From contig NZ_KB905169.1 of NCBI RefSeq assembly GCF_000378625.1, forward strand, positions 115,921 through 179,920: DNA of 64,000 nucleotides. Reading direction: 5' to 3'. Origin of the DNA: Colwellia piezophila ATCC BAA-637. Lineage in GTDB: Bacteria; Pseudomonadota; Gammaproteobacteria; Enterobacterales; Alteromonadaceae. The translations under genes were made by a program, and so were the position numbers. Under the pieces are notes generated by a model. That model worked only from the letters and a program-made list of their open reading frames with translations. It searched no databases and was not told where the DNA came from. Positions 48,170-59,100 of the stretch are shown piece by piece (the stretch's first letter is position 1; each line of letters opens with the position of its first letter).

Positions 48170-50827
48170 TTATCTTTGTACTGCTAAGTCTGGAATCGAC
48201 AAGAAGATAAAAAGCGTATCTTTAAACCGTTCATTGGCACTTAAATCCGCTATTCCGGCTATCAGTGTATTTCTTGTTGCTTGATTACTAGATTGTTTTA
48301 ATTGACCGGCATTAAAATAAAAATCAAGATAATCCACCATGGCCGTTGCTTTATCAGTATTGGAGCCTGTCGTTGATTGCCAGAGGTTATTAAATAATGA
48401 TTCGTTAAATCTAACGGTTAATTGGTCTGCGGTATATTGTGAATATTCTTCAGCCTTCCAGCGTTTAAAACCGCCATTGAGAAAACGATGATAGGTATTC
48501 AAATTAGTGAATAATTGAGATTCAGTTACAAGTTGTAATTCTGGGGATACTAAAGCGTTTTTTGCTAAATTCCCTGCGGGACTATAATCAGGTGAGAAAA
48601 AATTAAATACCGAAGGAGAGCCAAGCACTCTTTGACCTATATTTTGGTCACCCATTCGCAATAACGTCACCGCTGACGAAAAGTTGTTAGTTACGCTAGC
48701 CGGTAAATTTAAGCCATTCGTTTTATCGTCTAAGGGTATTTTTGAGCCGGCTTGAAATAAGCGCATCAATGAAGTCATTTGTAAAACTTGCTCTTTAATT
48801 TTACCAAAATATTTACTGTTAGCGGCATTAGGATTTCGTGCTTCGTCATCTAATAAAATGGCTTTAATGGTTGCGGTTAAATCCCCCGTTGAACCAAAGG
48901 CAGTGGCTACTCTTTCGATATATTCCGGGCTTGGATTTGAAGTGACAAAACGTTGAATTAATTGTTTAGCGATAAAGGGCGCTGCAGATTTATGAGCCAC
49001 TAAAGCATTAATGACGGTTAATAATTCTTGTTGTGCACCCTGGGCATCACCACTGGCCATTTCTGGTATTATTAAAGTTCTGCCGTTATCAGTAAAAAGC
49101 GTTTTTTCATCAAATTCGTGTTGCTCAGTGAAATACTTCATGGGCTCAGTCCAACGATATTGGTAATCGTTGACCCAACTGTAAAGTTCAAAGTCATCAT
49201 TAGCTACTTTGTTATTATAGTAATCTTTATGACTGAATGATAAGCCGGTAAAGACCTTTGCCATATTGGTTATGGTTTCGTTGTCGTAGGTTGGCATGGG
49301 TAAATTATCAGGACCTAATTTAATGGTGCCATTTATTTCCCTGTGTATTAAACCAAATGAAAACAGTTGCATAATTTCGCGGGCAAAATTCTCATCAGGA
49401 AAAAAACCTAATTCTGGGTTTGCTTTTTTATTTTGTAAATGGCTGAGCCAATACCCCATAACTGGGTGCACTGTAGCGTCGTACAAGGTCTCGTTATAGT
49501 GGCCAAAAGCATTTTTGCCGAGTAAATCCCAATAATGCGCCACGCCTCGGTGTGCACCGCGAATTTTTCCGTTGTCATCACCAATAACTAATATTTCACT
49601 TAAGGCAAAAGTCATACGTTGTCTGAGTTGATCTTTACCATAAACCGCGATTGGCCAAAAAGCATCTCGTCTAATTCTCCATTCCCAATCTACTTCTACT
49701 TCGCCTGGGAAATGTGCAATCGTAGCGTCAGTTAAGGCTAATAAACTGCTTTGCTCTACTTGTAATTGCTCTTCAATCCATGCTTGATAAACTTGCAGCC
49801 TATTACTGCCATCATTAGCTATTTGTGATCTTAATGCTTGATAATCTTCTGGTATCGCGCCAAAGGTTGCTTGAGTTAAAAAGCGAATGATATCTCTATC
49901 AATGTCATTTTCACTGAGTGTCAATTCTTCTGGTGGTTTTATATTTTCATCGAAAAGTAAAGCGGCACTTATTTCACCACCAGAAAAAGTTGCTGTGTGA
50001 ATATTGATAAAGAACTCACCATTAAAGAGTGCATCTAACATTTGCTGCTCGGTAACAAAAATACCACCAGGCGCTAAATCCCATGGGTAATTGGTAATAT
50101 TACCCTTGCTTTGAATATCTTTAATCATGTTTCCTGATGGCGATAAGTGAATATGTTGATCAGTTTGAACAGAATTTAAATTTGAAAAGGTATAACTAAG
50201 TAAGCCTTGTTCGTTATCACCTTGTAAAATAAAACTTAATACGCCAGTGCCATTGGTTGCAGCACCATTTTGAGGCGCAAAGAGCCCAATAAAGACTTTG
50301 GCATTATCTCGAGTATTATCAGCATCGATAATCGTTATTTGTGCAGATTTTTCATCTGCTAGAATATAACCTTCATTTTCAGATAAGTTAATCACTAAGG
50401 TTTCAGGTACTTCATGAAGTTCATCCAGAATAGGCTGCACTTCAATAACACGAGAATTCTGACCATTTTTTAATGTTAAAGTGTCTCCAACTTGCCCTCC
50501 ATCACTATAGATCAGCTGATAATCTGTTGGTGAGGTAGAGCCTTTTGTTAACGCTGAATTTTCTGAAATATTAAATGTTATATCTATTGATGCTGTTGTT
50601 TCTTGACCAGTACGTTTGATTTCAAATTTTGCAAATTGATGGCTTTTTTCTATGGCTAATAAGGCGATAGCATTTATTGATATGGTGCTCTTATTAGGAT
50701 CAGGAGTGGGTGTTGGAGTCGGTGTGGGCGTTGGCGTTGGCGTCGGAGTTGATGTGTCACCTCCTCCGCCACAAGCAGTTAAACCTAAGATGATTAAGGC
50801 TATTGAAAAACGGCTGATTATGCTCAT
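48170..50827 (-). CDS. DUF1800 lipoprotein with Calx-beta-like and CHRD-like domains
   Basis: Lipoprotein signal (LIILGLTACGGGG), then a (Thr-Pro)n linker encoded by a GGCGTT/GGAGTC-type repeat (50702-50752). A Calx-beta-like domain (about 48-170) and a CHRD-like domain (about 175-295) precede DUF1800 (about 305-885: FLTQATFGAIPEDYQAL, MRQRMTFALSEILVIGD, MYWLSHLQNKKANPELGFFPDENFAREIMQLFSFG-type blocks read in short pieces). DUF1800 function is unknown. ATGA overlap with the upstream DUF1501 gene: a coupled pair, as commonly seen for these families. Confidence 0.85.
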   Translation of the reverse strand: MSIISRFSIALIILGLTACGGGGDTSTPTPTPTPTPTPTPTPDPNKSTISINAIALLAIEKSHQFAKFEIKRTGQETTASIDITFNISENSALTKGSTSPTDYQLIYSDGGQVGDTLTLKNGQNSRVIEVQPILDELHEVPETLVINLSENEGYILADEKSAQITIIDADNTRDNAKVFIGLFAPQNGAATNGTGVLSFILQGDNEQGLLSYTFSNLNSVQTDQHIHLSPSGNMIKDIQSKGNITNYPWDLAPGGIFVTEQQMLDALFNGEFFINIHTATFSGGEISAALLFDENIKPPEELTLSENDIDRDIIRFLTQATFGAIPEDYQALRSQIANDGSNRLQVYQAWIEEQLQVEQSSLLALTDATIAHFPGEVEVDWEWRIRRDAFWPIAVYGKDQLRQRMTFALSEILVIGDDNGKIRGAHRGVAHYWDLLGKNAFGHYNETLYDATVHPVMGYWLSHLQNKKANPELGFFPDENFAREIMQLFSFGLIHREINGTIKLGPDNLPMPTYDNETITNMAKVFTGLSFSHKDYYNNKVANDDFELYSWVNDYQYRWTEPMKYFTEQHEFDEKTLFTDNGRTLIIPEMASGDAQGAQQELLTVINALVAHKSAAPFIAKQLIQRFVTSNPSPEYIERVATAFGSTGDLTATIKAILLDDEARNPNAANSKYFGKIKEQVLQMTSLMRLFQAGSKIPLDDKTNGLNLPASVTNNFSSAVTLLRMGDQNIGQRVLGSPSVFNFFSPDYSPAGNLAKNALVSPELQLVTESQLFTNLNTYHRFLNGGFKRWKAEEYSQYTADQLTVRFNESLFNNLWQSTTGSNTDKATAMVDYLDFYFNAGQLKQSSNQATRNTLIAGIADLSANERFKDTLFIFLSIPDLAVQR

Positions 50828-52296
50828 ACTAGATCACCTGATTTAATTAAATCTAAGTTTGCCTCAGGCTCGAATGAACTTGGGAAGTTTGCTAATGAAG
50901 GAAAGAGTTGCGTTAAGTTTTCTTTTTCGACGCCAAACCAATGGGCTATAACAGCATTACATTGCGTTGTTGCGGTTGTTGGTAGCCAGCGTCCTCGACC
51001 TTTGTCGACATCTAAACCTTGGTTAAGTTTTAAGTCGGGATGAGTACCAAATAATTGCCCACCATTAACCATACCGCCCATAACCATGGCATGACCACCC
51101 CAGGCGTGATCTGTTCCAGCGTCATCTTTGTCATCATTTGGGGTTAATGTTCTTGCAAATTCGGAGCCGATAAAAGTTAAGGCGTTATCAAAATCGCCTT
51201 GGGCGACTAAAGCGTCTCTAAAGCCTTTTAATGCCGCATTTAATTGTTGCATTTGATATTGATGATCAGTTAATAGGTTTTGGTGTTGATCAAAACCGCC
51301 TAACTTAACAAAGAATACCGGTCGATTATTGCCAGTTGATTCACGACCGGCAATCATTTTTGCAACCGTTTTTAATTGTCTTGATAGTTCACTATTATTA
51401 TTGCCAGCATCCTCAAATATTTGGTCATAATCAACATTTTTAGCCTCGGCAAGATTAAATGCATTGCCAACAATTTGTTCAGCACTACGAGCTGAATTAA
51501 AAATATTTCGGTATTTTTGTACCATTAAATGATCATCGTCATTCACATTGTTGATTGCCTCTTCAACCACACTTTGTCTAATACCATCAAAGCCATATAA
51601 TGGTGTTGCTCCATCCGGACTCATTACATAGGGGTTGATAACACTGTCTTTCGTCACTTGCCAAGTATTTAATCCCGAAACAGACATTAACGGAGAAACA
51701 ACACTGTTGGTATTGTAAGTGTCTAACAATTCGACCATTCTTCCGCCCCAACCAAATTGAAAGGTTCCACTAGCACTACTTTGAAATTGTCGTTGTTGAT
51801 CCGAATGAGAAAAGAGTTGCGGTGGTAAAACAGCGGTTTTATTTAAATATTGCTCACGTGTTACTGGAGTGGCCAAGTTACCGATATTACAGATGAAAGA
51901 GAGTTCTTTGGCATTAAACATATTGGCCATATCCGCACATTCAGGATGTAAACCAAAGTCCTGGTATTGTGTATCGCCATACACATTTGCAGCGGACACT
52001 AAGTTAATATCATGTAAAACGTCTTTATCGAGAGCAACGTTAGCACGACCAGTTTCATAACTGCTTCGGAGTTCTCCATCCCCTTTAGGTACTAACATAT
52101 TAAAGGCATCATTACCGCCAGCTAAAAACACATAAACTAAGGCTTTATAATCAGATAATGGTGCGGCAATGGTTTTACTTGCACTAAACAAACTTAATAC
52201 ACCAAGTGATTTAGCTGCAATACCCGCTGAAACACTGAACAAAGAAGATTGACGCAGAAAACGGCGACGTGATTGATCATAGGTACTATCAGGCAT
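50824..52296 (-). CDS. DUF1501 family protein, Tat-exported
   Basis: Start at ATG 52296 with GAGAG upstream (GTG 52308 is an alternative). Twin-arginine signal SRRRFLRQSSLFSVSAG. DUF1501 core: ALVYVFLAGGNDAFNMLVP, RPVFFVKLGGFDQHQN, FIGSEFARTLTPND and TDHAWGGHAMVMGG; this fold is related to alkaline phosphatase/sulfatase-like proteins. Function unknown; the pair with DUF1800 is frequent in bacteria rich in sulfatases. One copy of the 43-bp repeat (52341-52383) lies 44 bp before its start. Confidence 0.88.
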   Translation of the reverse strand: MPDSTYDQSRRRFLRQSSLFSVSAGIAAKSLGVLSLFSASKTIAAPLSDYKALVYVFLAGGNDAFNMLVPKGDGELRSSYETGRANVALDKDVLHDINLVSAANVYGDTQYQDFGLHPECADMANMFNAKELSFICNIGNLATPVTREQYLNKTAVLPPQLFSHSDQQRQFQSSASGTFQFGWGGRMVELLDTYNTNSVVSPLMSVSGLNTWQVTKDSVINPYVMSPDGATPLYGFDGIRQSVVEEAINNVNDDDHLMVQKYRNIFNSARSAEQIVGNAFNLAEAKNVDYDQIFEDAGNNNSELSRQLKTVAKMIAGRESTGNNRPVFFVKLGGFDQHQNLLTDHQYQMQQLNAALKGFRDALVAQGDFDNALTFIGSEFARTLTPNDDKDDAGTDHAWGGHAMVMGGMVNGGQLFGTHPDLKLNQGLDVDKGRGRWLPTTATTQCNAVIAHWFGVEKENLTQLFPSLANFPSSFEPEANLDLIKSGDLV

Positions 52297-52340
52297 TATA
52301 ACTCTCACTACTTTTATTTATTAGTTTCAATAATAATAAT

Positions 52341-52383
52341 TTGTCAAAGATAAGACGTTTCAGTAAATAAAATGTACAAGGTT
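52341..52383. repeat. 43-bp direct repeat, left copy
   Basis: Identical over 43 bp to 59389-59431 (starts TTGTCAAAGATAAGACG), with weaker similarity for about 20 bp on each side. Both copies lie 44-52 bp upstream of a minus-strand start codon. Confidence 0.9.
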
Positions 52384-52431
52384 ATTTAAAAAATATTCAA
52401 TGAGTTTATAAATTCGTTGTGATAACCATAT

Positions 52432-52470
52432 CAAGGGGACATATCAAGTGTTCTGACCCCTTGTTTTTTT
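52432..52470 (+). terminator. Palindrome with T-run, terminator or REP-like singlet
   Basis: CAAGGGG (52432-52438) pairs with CCCCTTG (52457-52463), 18-nt loop, followed by TTTTTTT on the plus strand. No plus-strand gene ends here, so a REP-like repeat (GGGGTCAGAACACTTG on minus) is as likely. Confidence 0.5.
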
Positions 52471-52503
52471 ACATGGTTTATTTACATTGTTTTTAACAAT
52501 TTT

Positions 52504-53493
52504 CTAATCTTCCAGTAAAACTGCATCACTTGCTGGAAATGCCTCCGGAACTGGATATGTTACCTGCTCGGTTGCTGTCCACTGTAAAGCACGAATCAAT
52601 AGTACGCGAAAGCCGACACTGTGGAAGTTTAATCCTTCTTCCTGCATTAAATGTCCCAACATTGTTGTATATACGCGGCCATCACCATAGTTAACAATCC
52701 AGTCAATCGGTTCATTACGCTTGCTGTCTTTGGACCAGGCATAATGAAGCACAGTCATATTTTTTGCTGGTCCACGTTGACCATGAGAAAGTTGCTCCAT
52801 GGCATGCATCCATTTTTCGGGAAATCCATCGGTAATTGGGTGATCTTGCTCGAAAACCGTCATAACAAAATCATGGTTTTCTTTATGCCCAGCTCCAAGT
52901 CCTTCGCCTTTAGGGATATAGGCTAGCCTGCCCGTTTCATCAATAATAACTCCTTGGCCAAAATTAGGACTCCGCCATCCCAGACCAATCATTTCATTAT
53001 AAGCATCCCAGTTTAGAAAAGCGTTATTTGCCGCATGAAAATTAACCACGCCACCACCTTCTTTTACATACTTTTCAAATGATTTTTCAACTGCTTCGGG
53101 CCAGCGTTTGCCATTACTGCTATGCCCGCCGTTAAAGTTATTTAAAATAACATCGTAAGAGGAAAAGCTAGGATGCCATTTTGACCATGCTTCGGCTGTA
53201 GCCTCCCGTGGTGGTGTCGTGGAAACGGTGACATCGAAAAGCCCGCTTGGCTCCAGAATGGCTTTAATACGGGAAGTGGTATCTTTCCAGTTATGGTTAT
53301 TCATGCCATCGATAATCAGCACCTTAATCAAATCATCTACCTTGCTTTGACTTGCTGCACTAGTTGGAACAGCTATTTTTGATGGGTCTTGGATAGTTGC
53401 AGGTGCTGGATTTTTTTTGTTTTGCTCATTTCCTGCACCACATGAGTATAAAAACGTGGTTAAAATAAGTACTAGAAGATATTTAAAACTCAT
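52504..53493 (-). CDS. ThuA-like domain lipoprotein
   Basis: Lipoprotein signal (ILTTFLYSC). ThuA-like class I glutamine-amidotransferase fold: KVLIIDGMNNHNWKDTT, YDVILNNFNGG, GGGVVNFHAANNAFLNWDAYNEMIGLGWRS, HPITDGFPEKWMHAMEQL, GRVYTTMLGH. Members occur with sugar-utilization genes (named from trehalose utilization), but no catalytic role is established; a sugar-modifying or sugar-binding role is assumed. First of a module bounded by the 43-bp repeats, with the esterase gene 75 bp upstream. Confidence 0.88.
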   Translation of the reverse strand: MSFKYLLVLILTTFLYSCGAGNEQNKKNPAPATIQDPSKIAVPTSAASQSKVDDLIKVLIIDGMNNHNWKDTTSRIKAILEPSGLFDVTVSTTPPREATAEAWSKWHPSFSSYDVILNNFNGGHSSNGKRWPEAVEKSFEKYVKEGGGVVNFHAANNAFLNWDAYNEMIGLGWRSPNFGQGVIIDETGRLAYIPKGEGLGAGHKENHDFVMTVFEQDHPITDGFPEKWMHAMEQLSHGQRGPAKNMTVLHYAWSKDSKRNEPIDWIVNYGDGRVYTTMLGHLMQEEGLNFHSVGFRVLLIRALQWTATEQVTYPVPEAFPASDAVLLED

Positions 53494-53567
53494 AAAAATA
53501 TACTCTTATTATATTAGTTAATTTATTAAAATGTTCAGATACGTTTTTTGATTTACCGAAGTCGCAA

Positions 53568-54458
53568 TTACAATAGCTTTAGTCGGATCATCCATTCTTT
53601 CATACGTTCTGGCCAGCTTGCTACCGGTAGTCCTGTTTTACGGACACCGAATGCATGGCCGCCACTTTCATAGATGTGCAGCTCTGCGGAGGCACCTGCT
53701 TTTTTCAAGGCAATGTAGGTCTCGACCATGTTAAGCGGCATGTCTTTGTCATCATGAGCAACGACCATAAAAAAAGGCGGGGATTCTTTGGAGATGGTAG
53801 CGTTAGGAGGTATTCCACCCATATAAATAGGGGCAGCAAAATTGGCGGTAAAAGAGACTTCGTCGTATTGGTCGACCGGCTGATAAATACGTTCTTTAAT
53901 AACGGTAGTGTATGCTACAGGTATGCCTCCAGCAGAAAATCCGATTATGCCGATTTTGTCTGCTTTAATGCCCAGCTCTGCTGCTCTGCCTCGAACTAGG
54001 CTGACAGCACGCTGGCCATCTTGTGCGGCGGCAAGCCATTTTTTGTCTTTGTTAAAGGCTATACCGGGTACGCGATATTTCAAGACGATGGCAGTGACAC
54101 CAATCGAATTAAACCACTCAGCAACTTCTGTGCCTTCCAAATCGTAACCCAGGATCCAGTTGCCGCCACCGGGTGCAATGATGATTGCAGTGCCGGTATC
54201 TATTTCTTTGTTAGGTTTGAAAATCACCAGTGTCGGTTTAGTCACATTGGTTAAGCGTATTATAGGGCGACCCGCATATAATTTATCATCTGGTTTTGTT
54301 CTGTCATATTCCGGTGGTAGTTCAACATTGCCACCCGGTTTTTCACCAGGCCAGAGTTGCCAAATGATCGGTTCGGCGGCATGAACTTTAATGGCCAACA
54401 AATGGACTGCCATAGTGATACAGAGCACTATTAATGTATTTTTAACTAGATGTATCAT
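53568..54458 (-). CDS. Exported alpha/beta hydrolase, BD-FAE/acetylxylan-esterase-like
   Basis: Start at 54458 with AGG about 8 nt upstream. Signal peptide VLCITMAVHLLAIKVHAAE. IIAPGGGNWILGYDLEG oxyanion block, GIIGFSAGGIPVAY (nucleophile Ser), AHDDKDMPLN (Asp), ESGGHAFGVRK (His): complete triad. Relatives remove acetyl or other acyl groups from plant or algal polysaccharides. It sits between the ThuA-like gene and a sulfatase. By eye this pair looks a little GC-richer than most of the window, which was not calculated. Confidence 0.88.
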   Translation of the reverse strand: MIHLVKNTLIVLCITMAVHLLAIKVHAAEPIIWQLWPGEKPGGNVELPPEYDRTKPDDKLYAGRPIIRLTNVTKPTLVIFKPNKEIDTGTAIIIAPGGGNWILGYDLEGTEVAEWFNSIGVTAIVLKYRVPGIAFNKDKKWLAAAQDGQRAVSLVRGRAAELGIKADKIGIIGFSAGGIPVAYTTVIKERIYQPVDQYDEVSFTANFAAPIYMGGIPPNATISKESPPFFMVVAHDDKDMPLNMVETYIALKKAGASAELHIYESGGHAFGVRKTGLPVASWPERMKEWMIRLKLL

Positions 54459-54505
54459 GGTTGTAACCTATTTATCCTATCTAATAGTTTAATCATTTAA
54501 TTTCA

Positions 54506-56104
54506 TTATCTTAAAGTGGTCTTAAAACTAAAGTTGCGCCATGAAACAAAGCCATTGTTTAAATCACCGCTACAAGCTTCAATCAATAAATTTTTGAGTT
54601 GTTTAAGTTTGTTAGGCTGCAGTTTAGATAGGTCTTTTGTCTCTGCTTTATCATCCGGTAGGTAAAATAGTTCGAAAGCATTTTTCTTCATGTAACTACG
54701 AATTTTCCAGCCATCGTTGGTGATTAACATTGGCCCTTCAAAAGAGCCATAAACAATATAGTCATGCTCTTTTTGAGGCTCATCACCCGGCTCTTGACCT
54801 AGCTCTTTTCCCATTAAAGCTTGATAATACGACAGTCCATCAACCGCTAACTTTTCTTGATAATTAACCAACTCAGCAATAGTAGGCAACATATCATAAG
54901 AGGCGACAAGCCTATTGCTTACTGAGCCAGTCGGGATTTTACCTGGCCATCTTGCGATCAAAGGAACATTCACCCCTCCTTGCAAATTACTCTTTTTTAA
55001 GCCTGCGCGGCCGCCATTCCCATTGAAGACATCTTTTGCGCTTTCGCTATAAAATTTGTTTTTATAGTTATCAAAGAGTTGACCTGTGGTGATATTACGG
55101 TAAGGTTTTTCTGCTCTGCCTTTTTGCCCGTAATAAATCTCATGGCCGTTGTCTGAAGTAAAAATAACCAGGGTATTGTCGTCAATATTTTGTTTTTTCA
55201 ATTCATCGAGTATGAGGCCAACGTCATCATCGAGTCTTTTTACCATCGAGGCATATTCTTTCTCGATTTGAGTTAACCGTTTATCGTTAACAAAGTCTGG
55301 ATGAACCACAGGGATAGCGACTGGGCCATGTGGTAGTTGGGTAGGAAAATAGAGGAAGAAAGGTTGGTCACCAGCATTGCGAATATAGTTAAGTATGCCA
55401 TTGATAAAAATATCTTGAGAATAAATAGCTTTGCCTTTTCTGTTCCAACGTTCTTGATAGGCTTGTGGATTTTCAGGTTCAAAAGATTTTCCGCCACCGA
55501 TTAAGCTATTACCTTTAATGGATTTAAGCTTGCCGTTTTCAAATAAAAACGGCGGATAAAAACCATGGGCATTAACATGATCCATATATCCTAAATGATA
55601 ACCCCAACCATGACGTTTTAATCGTTTAGGTGTGGTAGCAAAGCCCCAATCTAATTTACCGAACTGAGCGGTTTTATACCCGGATTCTTTGGCTATTTGT
55701 GCTATAAATACTTGTTCCTCCGGTGTTGGAGGAAAGGTGGCGTCTAATGCATTAGTGACTTGCTCAACCGACAACCCGTCAGTGCTGATACCTTGGTAAA
55801 TTTTACCTTTGCTATAACTAAAACCGGGACTTCTTACATCGGTGAGTCCTGTCAATAACGACGCTCTTGCTGGCGCACATAACATGTTTGAATAGGCGTT
55901 TGTAAAGCGTATACCTTCACTTGCCAAACGGTCAATATTTGGCGTCTTAATAATTTTTTGCCCTTCGTGACCGAGTAAACCTATACCTAAATCATCAGCA
56001 TAAATTAAGATGATGTTAGGCTGTTCATTGTCACTGGCATGAGTAGCCGGTAAACCAAACATAACCAGTAATATCAATATTTTATACATGACTATTTTAT
56101 ACAT
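54506..56104 (-). CDS. S1-family sulfatase, CAPAR motif
   Basis: The N-terminus is a 15-bp micro-duplication (MYKIVMYKIL), so ATG 56104 or 56089 may be used. Signal peptide to THAS. PNIILIYADDLGIGLLGHEG, MLCAPARASLLTG (C76 from 56104, formylglycine; Ala for the usual Ser), FTSDNGHEIYYGQKGRAEK. 532 residues. An arylsulfatase-A-like enzyme in the periplasm. 11 bp after the stop of the large GH fusion, so co-transcribed with it. Confidence 0.92.
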   Translation of the reverse strand: MYKIVMYKILILLVMFGLPATHASDNEQPNIILIYADDLGIGLLGHEGQKIIKTPNIDRLASEGIRFTNAYSNMLCAPARASLLTGLTDVRSPGFSYSKGKIYQGISTDGLSVEQVTNALDATFPPTPEEQVFIAQIAKESGYKTAQFGKLDWGFATTPKRLKRHGWGYHLGYMDHVNAHGFYPPFLFENGKLKSIKGNSLIGGGKSFEPENPQAYQERWNRKGKAIYSQDIFINGILNYIRNAGDQPFFLYFPTQLPHGPVAIPVVHPDFVNDKRLTQIEKEYASMVKRLDDDVGLILDELKKQNIDDNTLVIFTSDNGHEIYYGQKGRAEKPYRNITTGQLFDNYKNKFYSESAKDVFNGNGGRAGLKKSNLQGGVNVPLIARWPGKIPTGSVSNRLVASYDMLPTIAELVNYQEKLAVDGLSYYQALMGKELGQEPGDEPQKEHDYIVYGSFEGPMLITNDGWKIRSYMKKNAFELFYLPDDKAETKDLSKLQPNKLKQLKNLLIEACSGDLNNGFVSWRNFSFKTTLR

Positions 56105-56115
56105 GATCAGGTAAT

Positions 56116-59100
56116 CTATTCAATTAAATTTCGACGTCGGGCGAACATCATTAACCCTAATAAACCAATATAAGACATGCTACCACCGGAACTCTTTGAA
56201 TCTTGTTCAGGTGTCTGAGGTGTTTCAGTCTCAGGTTCTGTTGGAGTTTCAGTCTCAGCTTCTGTTGGAGTTTCAGTCTCAGCTTCTGTTGGAGTTTCAG
56301 TCTCAGGTTCTGTTGGAGTTTCAGTCTCAGGTTCTGTTGGAGTTTCAGTCTCAGGTTCTGTTGGAGTTTCAATCACGGGTTCAGTGGTTACACCTTGCAT
56401 AATACCGTTTGTCTTTAAGAATTTAGCCATTTCGTACAAAACATCTTCATATTGTGGAAAGTCATTATTGAAAAATGCGTGTGGTTCTCCTGGGTATATA
56501 ATTGCTTGTGCATTACCTCCAGCTTGATTTATGGCATTTGCAAACAATGTGCTTTGGGTGTAATTGATGGTAGGGTCCGCATCACCGTGTAACAGCAAGG
56601 TTAGCGGTGGATTTGCTCTTATGTTATGAAAAGCAGAGTTTGCTGATTTCGAAGGGAGGTGATGATCATAATAAGTATTATTAGGCGGGAAGCTACTATT
56701 GGGGTTGTCAACTAAGTTAAAGACACCATTAAAGCCTACATAAGCTTTAATATCGGTATATTGCTGCGCTGCTAGTGATGATAATGGTGTACCCGCTGAG
56801 CCGCCACTAAAAAAGGAATTAGTTAAATCCAAATTATAAGTGTCTGCATTATCAACAGCCCATTGGTAAGCAGCGTCTATGTCTTCCATGGCCAAGGTAA
56901 ATGAACCATTAGAACCGACATTACGGTACGCAATCTCTAGGGTTGCTATGCCTAATTCTTTGGCAAGGTACTCGCTGTGAGGGCTTGCATATGCCCATGA
57001 ATCTGCGGCTGTGCCGCCGTTCCAGCCGCCACCATGAACCCAAAAATGAACTGGTACTTTGTTTTCTCTGTTGGTAGGCAATGCGACTTTAAGTGGAATG
57101 TTATGGGCGCCATTGTCGCGTGTTATCAAGGTCGAAATTTCAATCCGTTCAAAACCAAAGTCTGCATCGGTATCGACAATAAATTCGTATTCGGCTTGCT
57201 CACCATTAAATTCGAGCCCGGTGGTTGTTAATACAAAACCAATGTCTACACCAACTAAAGCGCCTTGGGGCCAATCTGTGCTAGGACTTAATGTCAGGCT
57301 ATTAGTGTTCGCTTGTGACCAGCTACCGGCAGTGTTATCAAGGACCTTATTGATATAAATATCTATGTTCGCGGTTGAGCTTAGCGCCACATCTTCACTA
57401 AAGGTGAAGGTGAGTGCGCCGTTTGACGCCAACGCTGTCGTTGCCAGTGGCGTGAATTGAGTCACTGAAAAGTCATAGGAGTTATCGCCTTTAATCAATT
57501 GCATATTATCAATATGTGCTGAAACGCCATCACTCGGTGGTAGCCAGAAAAATACTTCTACCGACCTGGTATTTTCATCGGTGGTAAAGGTTATTTGGCG
57601 CAGTGTGTATTCGCTGTCATTTACATTAAATGTGCTTATTTTTACATTGTTACTACCATTCACACCTAGCACAACATGTTTTGCACTGTCACTGATTTTT
57701 ACATACGCTGTCATGGTATAGGTGGTGTTGGCTTCAACGTCGACCCATTGACTAAGAGAGCCTTGATTGACTAACTCAATGGCTGTAGCGCCTGAATAGA
57801 CGTCGGTATGAGTAACCACTGGATTGCTCCACGTATGCCAGCCGGTCAGTTCTTGCTCAAAATCGCTGTTGGCAATTAAATTATTGCTAACAGGAGCATC
57901 ATCTTGTTCAATGCTAAATTCAATCATAGTTAGGGTATTTGGCGGTATGTTTGCCAAATAATTGCCAGAAATAGCATTATTCCATAGGCCAATACTGGTT
58001 AGATCATCCGGCTCACTAAACCGTTTCGCTTGATTGACACTAAGAATATTATAACCGTCAATGCTAAATTCCGCATTTTCAACGCTGTCTCTTTTACTTA
58101 ACAGATAAACATAGGCTTTATCCGCTTTGATCACAGTCGTGGTCATTATTTTACTGTCGGCCGAAGTACTACTTACTACGTCGCCGCCAATGGCATGTTT
58201 GTATAGTTCAAAAACCTTAGCCATCGGACTGGCTTGGTAATTATCGTCAGAGTTGACCAAAGCTTGGAACTCTGCTGTTGTACTGCCAGACCATTGGGTT
58301 GTCCACATAGAGGCTAGTTCGAGGCCGCCTTGGATGAATTGCATCTGCATTTCTGATGCCATTAATGCTGTTTTGAACGGGGTATGGTCTGGATTATTAT
58401 TGTGACCTCCGGGGGCAATATTCCACTCTAAAGAGGCGAGTTTTATATGAGATTTACCAAGTGAAGTAGTAAGGTTATTAAAAAATGCTATCTCTTCGAC
58501 ATAAGTGCCACCATCGTACCATTGGGTTTCATTCTCCATCGGTGTTTTGGCTTTCCATGTATCCCAGGTAGCAACACCCCATTTCCAATACCAATGAACA
58601 TCGATGTAATCAATATTATCGCCGGCTACATTGATTAATGTCGTGTAATCGCTGATATTTGTTCTAACATGACTTTTCCAATTGGCGATAATTTTGGCAT
58701 CGGGAACTAAGGTTTTAATAGCCGCGCTATAAACATTAACTTGCTCGGCATAAGTTTGTGGTGTCCAAGCTTCACCATCATTATCTTTGTCTTTATTGTA
58801 GCCATTGCCACTATGATCAGATTCATTATCAAGATAGAAATATTTAACATCGAATCCTTTTGATAGGCAGTAACTGATCATATCTTTGGCTTCTTGCACC
58901 GCTTCTGTCTGTCTATCCCATTCAATGCCCGAGCTTAAGTTGATACCTAACATTGGCTCTGTGCCTGCGGCAATGCTAAGGGTCATATACTCATCTAAGT
59001 CCATATACTGAGAAGGATCAGCATTGGTTGCCGAATAGTTAGGATCCCATTTATCAATCCAACCGACGCCAGTTAAATCATTCCAGTGGTACATAGTAGT

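Noticed and set aside
56219..56389. CRISPR-like array
   Set aside because: Units are contiguous 24-bp in-frame coding repeats with no spacers and no cas genes nearby.
56196..56418. Short plus-strand ORFs full of FSLSFCWS-type repeats
   Set aside because: They are antisense readings of the 24-bp TEPETETP repeat inside the GH fusion gene.
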